Below are positions 59,001 to 64,000 of a stretch of 64,000 nt of DNA, piece by piece (the stretch's first letter is position 1; each line of letters starts with the position of its first letter). Below the pieces are notes generated by a model. That model did no database searches. It saw only the letters and a program-made list of their open reading frames with translations, and was not told the DNA's origin. Both the position numbers and the translations under genes were made by a program. The stretch covers positions 1 through 64,000 of the forward strand of contig JAMKCH010084916.1 in the NCBI GenBank assembly GCA_023653785.1, read 5' to 3'. This stretch comes from Ophioderma brevispina. Lineage: Eukaryota; Echinodermata; Ophiuroidea; Amphilepidida; Ophiodermatidae.

Positions 59001-59285
59001 TATTATTTTTGGACTATTTCAGGAGTATATTAACACCAAAATTGTCTTCTGTTGCAAGTTGTGTGGGGTCAAAATCATAAATTATTGGACTATACATGAT
59101 CCTGGCAAAGCTGCCCTATTCACCACTAGTACAGAAACACATCATATGATGTCAAACTTGATTTATTGACTCGTCTTTTCCTACCTGTAAAACACCCGTT
59201 TTGGCTAGACATTGTGAACCCTTCGTCTGGGATGAAGCCCAAGCGCACCTTGCCTGGGCTCCTCAGGTAGTCTGTATCCAGGGCG
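32031..59285 (-). CDS. ATP5PB: ATP synthase peripheral stalk-membrane subunit b (spliced gene)
   Basis: Subunit b is the stator arm of mitochondrial F1Fo ATP synthase: a membrane hairpin in the inner membrane and a long helix that holds F1 against rotation. Five coding exons are supported: 59185-59285, 56472-56635, 41741-41866, 40667-40846 and 32031-32084. Donor and acceptor dinucleotides are present at each and the phases join (2, 0, 0, 0). In order the protein shows [32 protein letters not shown] with the hydrophobic hairpin, [32 protein letters not shown] and [13 protein letters not shown], all matching the animal subunit b. About 205 residues are covered. The 5' exon for the mitochondrial presequence is not certain (a candidate is at 60552-60590). 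The introns hold two DIRS elements and a duplication that repeats exons 4 and 5 in broken form. Exon numbers here count from an assumed first exon. Confidence 0.9.
32130..32510. repeat. Rearranged interspersed repeat with inverted arms
   Basis: 'aacacattatgttttataaaatcat' near 32136 is inverted as 'atgattttaaaacataatgtgttttt' near 32418-32443. 'ccaatgttgactgaaaaa' occurs directly at about 32183 and 32480. The piece 32190-32335 is the inverse of the sequence that opens both 4.1-kb duplication copies (39.09 and 43.18 kb), including the stretch read there as 'atggccgacagggtgt'. Confidence 0.7.
32511..32929. other. Transition into DIRS element 2, no gene seen
   Basis: Base composition rises from AT-rich to GC-rich across this stretch. 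The terminal repeats of the DIRS element may lie here but I could not delimit them. Confidence 0.35.
33000..33560 (-). pseudogene. DIRS-2 tyrosine recombinase remnant
   Basis: [19 protein letters not shown] at about 33378-33435 is the recombinase opening motif also seen in fragment 1 (WDLRLDLQFLAS..FEPLE). The following KTAFLV and GRR-type region is frameshifted (about 33270-33350). Further motifs toward 33000 are too eroded to assign. Confidence 0.65.
34200..34500 (-). pseudogene. DIRS-2 RNase H remnant
   Basis: A TDNSV box followed, in another frame, by [20 protein letters not shown] at about 34340-34400. This corresponds to the DN-T-V..Y-N..GG motif of retroelement RNase H. The domain degrades the RNA strand after reverse transcription. 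Confidence 0.6.
34650..35520 (-). pseudogene. DIRS-2 reverse transcriptase remnant
   Basis: [15 protein letters not shown] at about 35445-35490 is the conserved lead-in to [17 protein letters not shown] follows at about 35120-35155. The catalytic box SLDDWLIYE is at about 35030-35060, then [15 protein letters not shown] near 34945-34995 and [13 protein letters not shown] near 34745-34785. The boxes lie in at least two frames. Ser replaces the Tyr of the common YLDD form. Confidence 0.8.
35521..38480 (-). pseudogene. DIRS-2 ORF1/gag-like region
   Basis: GC-rich with long overlapping open stretches on both strands. Directly before the [22 protein letters not shown] sequence (about 35590-35650) matches the GGRL..F..W motif that precedes DIRS RT. 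Upstream of that the sequence is proline- and serine-rich and I recognise no domain. Confidence 0.5.
37685..37775. repeat. Short tandem repeat, about 23-26 bp period
   Basis: GTGGATGACACCTGCGGTAGCC and close variants occur four times in a row. Within DIRS element 2. Confidence 0.88.
38481..39080. other. Non-coding junction between DIRS-2 and the duplication
   Basis: Composition falls back to AT-rich. 'gtcggaggt' near 38876 also occurs near 32555 in the same orientation and might mark element ends, but the match is too short to claim. Confidence 0.35.
40667..40846 (-). CDS. ATP5PB: ATP5PB exon 5 (intact copy)
   Basis: 60 codons from [15 protein letters not shown] to SITPQQ. Acceptor TTTAG|GAG and donor CAG|GTAATG, phase 0 on both sides. 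It encodes the extramembrane helix of subunit b, matching the family around [16 protein letters not shown] and SITPQQ. Confidence 0.93.
41741..41866 (-). CDS. ATP5PB: ATP5PB exon 4 (intact copy)
   Basis: 42 codons from [13 protein letters not shown] to HHLFDAKR. Acceptor TTCTAG|GAT and donor CGG|GTAAGT, phase 0 on both sides. It corresponds to the first part of the matrix helix; the HxLFD-x-KR end is characteristic. Confidence 0.92.
44748..44928 (-). pseudogene. ATP5PB: ATP5PB exon 5 duplicate, broken
   Basis: Matches 40667-40846 but with several small insertions and deletions that shift frame repeatedly. The donor GT is lost: the sequence after the exon's CAG reads TAGATG in place of GTAATG. 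The acceptor-side sequence is altered too. It cannot supply the exon in frame as written. Confidence 0.88.
45852..45979 (-). pseudogene. ATP5PB: ATP5PB exon 4 duplicate, broken
   Basis: Matches 41741-41866. A 2-base insertion after the SIDG codons and a 1-base loss near the end shift frame. The acceptor AG has become CG (TTCTCG in place of TTCTAG). The donor GTAAGT is kept. Confidence 0.88.
47120..47345 (+). repeat. Interspersed repeat at the duplication edge
   Basis: The stretch with 'gccatcagacacccc', 'cacattaaaaatttcg', 'acgcctag.agcggt' and 'gaccagaatcctttgctc' is present here and, without the last block, at 43020-43170. It is present inverted and complete at 56235-56450. A partial relation (TTCTATTTTATGC..CGAAATGATCC) also lies at about 47440-47500. 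Confidence 0.75.
47346..48289. other. Non-coding intron sequence
   Basis: Intronic to ATP5PB, between the duplication and DIRS element 3. The short ORFs have no recognisable homology. Confidence 0.4.
48350..49240 (-). pseudogene. DIRS-3 RNase H end and recombinase remnant
   Basis: [15 protein letters not shown] at about 49130-49175 marks the VDLFA motif at the end of RNase [14 protein letters not shown] and [20 protein letters not shown] (about 48940-49060) are the linker with the LLVAP.WP.Q.WF signature, ending LIPLRPNLL. The recombinase follows toward 48350, colinear with fragment 1 (shared 'ctacagatgcagtatgcgga' against 'ctacagacgcagacagcgga'), but its catalytic end is absent. Confidence 0.72.
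49750..51811 (-). pseudogene. DIRS-3 reverse transcriptase, split by an insertion
   Basis: Lead-in [19 protein letters not shown] at about 51620-51690. The first RT motif is cut: one part ends TIDLR at about 51555-51570 and the other begins [11 protein letters not shown] at about 50410-50447. [13 protein letters not shown] follows at 50391, then [10 protein letters not shown] near 50240-50270, the catalytic box [14 protein letters not shown] at about 50094-50136 and [18 protein letters not shown] near 49765-49830. The YLDD residues are intact; the frame is not. Confidence 0.82.
50455..51555. mobile_element. hAT-like insertion inside the DIRS-3 RT
   Basis: An 8-bp direct repeat TCTGAGGT flanks it (50447-50454 and 51556-51563). 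The ends are imperfect inverted repeats (AAAAGCCCAATTTTCCCGC against, by complement, CTAAGCCACACAGTTTTTCCGC). Without it the RT motif reads through with one copy of the repeat. Interior: an intense pyrimidine-rich tract at about 50730-51030 and no recognisable transposase. An 8-bp duplication is typical of hAT elements; the superfamily is inferred. Confidence 0.78.
52000..55550 (-). pseudogene. DIRS-3 ORF1-like region
   Basis: [18 protein letters not shown] at about 51815-51870 closes this region and matches the GGRL..F..W motif preceding DIRS RT. Upstream, an open stretch at 53848-54438 (196 codons) and pieces near 52785-53018 and 55107-55500 have no recognisable domain. A Cys-containing segment (KCKMCTRNS) near 55380-55430 recalls the Cys motifs of some ORF1 proteins, without proof. 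Confidence 0.5.
52327..52360. repeat. Poly(C) tract
   Basis: About 34 bases of C with one A, inside DIRS-3. Confidence 0.92.
55551..56234. other. Non-coding intron sequence
   Basis: Between DIRS-3 and the inverted edge repeat. No gene or repeat recognised. Confidence 0.4.
56235..56450 (-). repeat. Inverted copy of the duplication-edge repeat
   Basis: The inverse of 47120-47345 and 43020-43170: 'gaccgctggtaggcgtgggcgc', 'gggtgtctgatggct' and 'ggatcatttcg' match in order. It ends close to exon 3 of ATP5PB. Confidence 0.8.
56472..56635 (-). CDS. ATP5PB: ATP5PB exon 3, membrane hairpin
   Basis: 164 nt. Acceptor TGTCCAG|GT and donor GCG|GTAAGT, phases 1/2 to 0. Encodes [18 protein letters not shown], then a hydrophobic stretch [19 protein letters not shown] and AAYMDKVRA. 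This is the two-pass inner-membrane part of subunit b; it matches the family's GPYVLGTGLILY start. Confidence 0.94.
56651..59184. other. ATP5PB intron 2, no other gene seen
   Basis: AT-rich. ORFs of 60-96 codons have no recognisable homology, and I see no clear TIR element. Confidence 0.45.
59185..59285 (-). CDS. ATP5PB: ATP5PB exon 2
   Basis: 101 nt. Acceptor TATGCAG|C and donor ACAG|GTAGGA. Encodes [20 protein letters not shown] and then [22 protein letters not shown] and the split Gly codon before PYV match animal subunit b. The usual WFQFFYPKTG stretch is replaced by a less conserved one, which is unusual. Confidence 0.85.
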
Positions 59286-61989
59286 CTGCATACGTGGGAA
59301 AATTAGCAGCTTTGGTGCTGCTACCACACTGGAATGATACAAGAGGAAAATCAGGTTGTTATTTATAGAGAATAAGGAAACTGGGATCTCTCGCTGGGAT
59401 GATTAGTATTCTTGCCACCACTTAAAATTCGGCACCTTTAAAATGCGGGTTGATTCCGTTAACGTTGCAGAATGCGTAGCTGTGGCAGCATACTAAATGC
59501 TTCCTCTCTCCTCTCTGACAAATTAAAACCAAGGCAGTGTATTATTTAAGTGGAAACATGAGGCCATACAAAAACTTATATTACTGCCCATGATTGCCAG
59601 GTGCAATTTGTGCTACCAGAGTGTACGGTTCAAAAATCTACCTTTATTTCATTTCTTACAACAGATTTTAAAATCAAGGCCCTCTTCAAACAATGCTCCG
59701 ATCCTCATGGCTTAAATACAACTAATAGGACTGCCATCACCCAGTGAGAGAAAAACAAACAACATAGGATTACATTATACATATGAAAGTCAAATCAGAA
59801 CAGAAACTTGTTAGCTAGATTTTCTACCCAAATATCCACTTCACTAATTTTTGTTCACTGTTCCCTGCCCACATAGAACAAGATGGTCAACATTTAAGAA
59901 TATTTCTCAAGGTAGTGATGTCACTGTGCATTTCTCAGAGTCAATACCCGGCCAATACCAAACCACAGCTTACAATCACAGCCGACATAGATAAAAGTAC
60001 GGCAAAACTATGCATGTAATGCAGATGATGCACTGCAGGAGGAAACAAAATACAATGTTATTTTGTAGAGTACCAGAGGGTGTATTGGTCCATCCAAATG
60101 CATCCGTTTGGGAAATTCACCTCAATAAGGTCATCCACAAAAATCGTAATTATTTTTTACACAAAACCAACTTTACGCTCATTTAGCCCACCAAGCATTT
60201 GTACTTAATTTTTAGCGTGATCATGAAACTTCTTGAACTCTATCACTAAGTACCAGGGTGAAATAAGGATTTCAGATCAGGAGCAATTTTTGGTGTTTTT
60301 AACATTTTATTGCCCCTGGTCTATAAAATGGACAAGTTTTGTTTCAGAACCAGGGGGCATTTTGCCTTTTAGCAGGGTAATTTGCCCCTGCACCTGCTAT
60401 TTCACGCCTGGCTAAGTACTGACATGGTATTTTGTACAGTACAATTAAGGCACATTGCAATGCAGTAAGGATTGGTTCTCAACACCATCTAGTACCAGTA
60501 CATTTGTTATGATCAATTTTAATAGTTAAGACAAGTATTGCTTAAACGTACAGGCTGTGATGTTCTTAGGAAACGTTGGACAACCAGCCCCTGGAACAAA
60601 GAATCAAAACCAAGGTCAAATTCCAATCACATAATCTCCGCCAAGAGATTAAAGTCCATAAATTTGGTTTTTTACTTGTTCATAAAAAGTACTACTAAAT
60701 GTCTCAATAAAATATAATATTCCAAAATGGGCCTGCAACAGGCAGCAGAAACAAAAATACATGTTTTATGGTGACAAATAGTTTACTAGATTTGACACTT
60801 GGGGCTGGCTGGTCTCCTGAAATCAAAGAGAAGGACCACAAGGATCTTCCAGTCACTTTAATTACATACAGTAGTCCTGTGTCAAAACTGCAAAAGTTGC
60901 ATCTACCTGTAAACAGGCATACGGCTGTCTACGCTGATGTCAGAAGGTCTAAGTCACAGGACGGCCATTTTGGGGTTATGTATTCCCATTACGCCATGTA
61001 AACTGGGACAAACATGCTCAATGCTGCCTATTTTTACATGTCGTTGATAGAAGAGCTGGAATGGTAGTGCTAGTTAGGAAGACATGTGCATTTTGAATCC
61101 CAATTTGTTTGTTATAAGCCAAAACCCACCCCCCCAAAAAAGAAAATGGCCTCAAAGGCTGCCAAAAAACCTGTTCATTGACGTTTCAAGATAGCCATGC
61201 TCTTTGCATACATTGGGGGTGCAATACTGCAAAACAAAAAATGTGAACACTTGAAATATAATTTGTACTATGATCATGTGAATGAGTGGCTAATTTTATA
61301 TAGTCCCAAATTTTAAAGTATTACAAAACTAAGCTGCATCCACTTGATGCACTTTTAGCAAAAAGGCCAAAATATTGATTAAACAGGGCAATAAATGCTA
61401 AATTTTCACCATAGCAATCGTGATATATGACAGTCACCTTTTAAGAGCAAATCCAACAGACAAACTTTTGGGGGGGGGCCATAACATGGCTCCAATAACA
61501 ACACTACATTCAAGATTGACACAGGGCTCTTTTTTGACGTGAAGCAACTATCTTTGATGTGAAGCATTTTCAAATAAATATCCAGCATTCAAATTTGGAT
61601 GATACATAGCAAAGAATTTGAAAGATAGAAGAACACTAAGATCCTTCCCCAATATGGGTTCACAAACATGAAGAAAATTTACTTTGCACATCAGATTAAG
61701 CAGCTGACCAAGGTGTATAAGCTTTCCTGTTTTAGAAGCTTTGCTCTAAAAAATAATAGAGGTATGCGGGCTATTATGTGGGTAAAATTCAAGGTGAAGA
61801 CAATTTTTGGAAAGGCAGTTCGCGAACCACACGCCTCTCGCGGTAGTAGTAAAAGGAGGAAAAGTAACATGATTTTCAGATCTGATTCAGGAGGAGGGTG
61901 ATGGAAATAAGTGGTCTTGAACCAATGGGGGGCTCCTGCTATAACAGTTGCAACACCTTGGATGATCCCAAGAGACTTCTTGAAAAATT
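59286..61989. other. Presumed ATP5PB 5' region, no other gene seen
   Basis: Should contain the first exon and perhaps the promoter, unless they lie outside the window. Apart from the weak candidate at 60552-60590 I recognise nothing. Confidence 0.4.
60552..60590 (-). CDS. ATP5PB: Possible ATP5PB presequence exon
   Basis: Acceptor TTCCAG|GGG and donor CCT|GTACGT bracket 13 codons, GLVVQRFLRTSQP. These resemble the end of a mitochondrial targeting peptide, and the position fits the RT.HTGQP region of vertebrate subunit b. However, it ends in phase 0 while exon 2 needs two preceding bases, so either a site is wrong or this is chance. Confidence 0.3.
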
Positions 61990-62690
61990 TTGGTACCAAA
62001 TGTGACTACACCAACTAAGTTTCATGACCATATTATACAACTATTTGTAGTTTTGACCTTGAAATGACCTATTTTCATTTCTGAATGTTTGGGACCATAC
62101 CCATCCAGTTTAATGACCATACAACCATGATCTTTGACATGATTTGACTTTGGATGGTCCAGATGATCTTGGAAAAAGAATGGCACAACTATTAACTACT
62201 CCCAACAGGGTTTCATTGATCATACAACCAATTATTATAATAGTGATTGGACCTTGACGTGAAATGACCCTTAACAATTTCGGCACTGAACATGTTGACC
62301 ACACCAACCAGTTTCCTATCTACCACAGATTAGTGAGTTGTACCTCGGATTGACTGCAAATGACCTTGTGAAAATGACCTTCAAAAAATGGTTGACACTG
62401 GAATGTGGATCAACACCACCAAGTTCATCATCTTAACAAAATGAAAGGTTTTAGCATTAACCCCATTTTTGACCGCATTTGACCATTACCATGCCACATG
62501 ACCACCATCCTAACTCATCACCACTCATAAACAATTCAACATCTACAGATGGGAAGATTGATACCATCCTTGCTGTAGATCAAAGACATTGTTTGTGGAC
62601 AAGGTTTATTTATACAGGTTAACACTACTTTTGACCATGACCATGACACATGAACCAATTCTGATCACCAAAACCACTTATTAGATACAT
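61990..62690 (+). repeat. Degenerate satellite, about 100-bp period
   Basis: About six to seven units. Each carries ACC(A)ACCAAGTTTCATGACCAT, then AGTTTTGACCTTG and AAATGACC, with heavy drift. TGACCT recurs often, which would look like nuclear-receptor half-sites but follows from the repeat. Confidence 0.78.
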
Positions 62691-63061
62691 CTATGTTGTG
62701 AAGATGGACACCCAAGCTTGCTTGTTAGATCCAAAATTGCGGAGAATGACACAAAGTTGTGCGCCACCATCTTGAGCTTGGTTATGACTGCGCACGTGTT
62801 GCTTTGATACCGATAGCCCGCATGCACACTTTGCAGACTGATGCACCACGATCATACGTGGCAATCTTCTCAGTTTGTGGCAGTGGCAAAGTCCCATTCA
62901 ATCTACTTAGCTTCACTCAAGTGCTTCTGATGGGAGGTTAAAGAATAATTGAATGGCAATGCCTTATACCAATCCCTGGTAATAAAAATCACCAATCGCG
63001 ATGCCCTTTCTGCTTATTCCAGAAAGGGTATCATCGCTAGTGTTAAAAAAAAAAAAATTGA

Positions 63062-63566
63062 GTTTAGGAAGATTAGAAAGTAGATTCATAGAAAGAACCC
63101 TACTACAGAATTAGAAATGCTACAGTTTCTAATCAATCTGTTACCTGGTTCTTGCAAAATGCAATTTCTAGCTTGAGATAAGTTGACCAGTCCCAATGCA
63201 AAAAGATTGCATCCTGCAGTGACCGGACCAAATAAATTTGTAAAATTATAACACAACCCCCCCCCCCCCCCCCCAAAAAACCAAAAACGTAAACATGTAG
63301 TGGTTTCCTGTACGGTGTTCGTAAAGTATGTGGATAGACAGACTCACATCCCATGGGAGTATGTACACGCGGGTTAATGTGATGTGCAGGTCACTGCAGA
63401 ATGCAATCTTTTGAATTGGGGACCAGGACATGGTCAAACTGATCTCAGCGAAATGAAATTTTGCAAGAACAGGTGGTAACCAGATTGCCTTTCATTTAAA
63501 CCTGTATTCTAATGCGTTAGTAGGGTTCTTTCTAGTAATTAATCTACTATCTTAATATTCTAAAAC
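63062..63566. mobile_element. Foldback element with arms of about 155 bp
   Basis: The arms 63062-63225 and 63390-63566 are inverted. Landmarks GAAAGAACCCTACTA, TTCTTGCAAAAT, AAAAGATTGCAT and CTGCAGTGACC occur in both in matching order. The loop holds a poly(C) run at about 63257-63274. No ORF; ends GTTTAG / CTAAAAC. Confidence 0.82.
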
Positions 63567-64000
63567 GTCAAATTTTAATTTTTGTTTTAGTCCTATTTTT
63601 GTCATCAGGATGATCGGATTGCGTCAAAAGTCTTTAGCTTACATGTAAAACTCAAAAGTTTTTAGTGCAGAAATGATGAGGGTTTGAAACCTTTATGTGG
63701 TGCTGCCTAAAAAGTAGAAGACGATACCACCACGATGCACACGCTACCTGATTCAACGATGTCGGTGTGAATGACCACCCGTCAAATAATCATCATGAAT
63801 AGATAGCGATTATCCACGACATGACTAATGTGATACTGAACAACCATCATGATCATGATGACATGCTGAATAAGGGCCCAGTGCAGCAGTTCACTCGTGT
63901 GAAACCCCAGCTGATACAAACAGTTCATGACCTAGGCTTTATCTTGGAAAAGAAGCCAACAAAAATGATTAATGTTGACACGGATTTCTCAAAAGCTTTT
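63567..64000. other. Non-coding, nothing recognised
   Basis: No gene or repeat recognised up to the right edge. Confidence 0.4.

Noticed and set aside
59480..59510. ATG with MLPQLRILQR on the minus strand, considered as ATP5PB first exon
   Set aside because: It is followed at once by a stop, and the only nearby donor (GTTAAC) is weak and ends in the wrong phase for exon 2.
62110..62307. ORF in the satellite
   Set aside because: It follows the satellite unit and has no independent support.

Overview
The window reads as AT-rich, intron-rich, repeat-dense animal nuclear DNA. A MyoD-family exon, a nuclear gene for the mitochondrial ATP synthase b subunit, DIRS-like tyrosine-recombinase retrotransposons, a tRNA-derived SINE and many small TIR elements together suggest an invertebrate deuterostome, most likely an echinoderm. 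The phylum is inference. No bacterial, plasmid or phage feature is present.

Layout. 1-6.5 kb: non-coding, with two abutting TTAA-type MITEs and a palindromic MITE. 6.5-7.2 kb (minus): first coding exon of a MyoD-family bHLH transcription factor; its later exons were not found. 8.7-20.7 kb: no recognisable gene but a dense set of short TIR elements, a SINE, a repeat family interrupted by a TTAA-flanked insertion, tandem repeats, and an array of three MITE units that share their terminal repeats. 22.5-25.4 kb (plus): a decayed non-LTR retrotransposon, split by a mariner relic and by one unit of the MITE seen in the array. 25.8-28.0 kb (minus): a truncated DIRS-like element.

31.4-59.3 kb (and probably beyond), minus: the gene for ATP synthase peripheral-stalk subunit b (ATP5PB). 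Five coding exons (59185-59285, 56472-56635, 41741-41866, 40667-40846 and about 32031-32084) join in compatible phases and give most of the protein; the presequence exon is uncertain. Its introns hold two long DIRS-like elements (about 32.9-38.5 and 48.3-55.5 kb) and a tandem duplication of about 4.1 kb (39.08-43.17 and 43.17-47.27 kb) that carries the two middle exons twice. The second exon pair is frameshifted and has lost splice sites. The indel-rich difference between the copies suggests either a decayed duplication or an unpolished assembly duplication.

60-64 kb: non-coding, with a degenerate satellite of about 100 bp period and a long inverted-repeat element.

The clearest stories are the nested transposon stratigraphy (insertion into LINE, into DIRS, into a repeat, several with readable target duplications), the shared-TIR MITE array, and the broken exon duplication inside a housekeeping gene. 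I did not see a convincing new multi-gene system.
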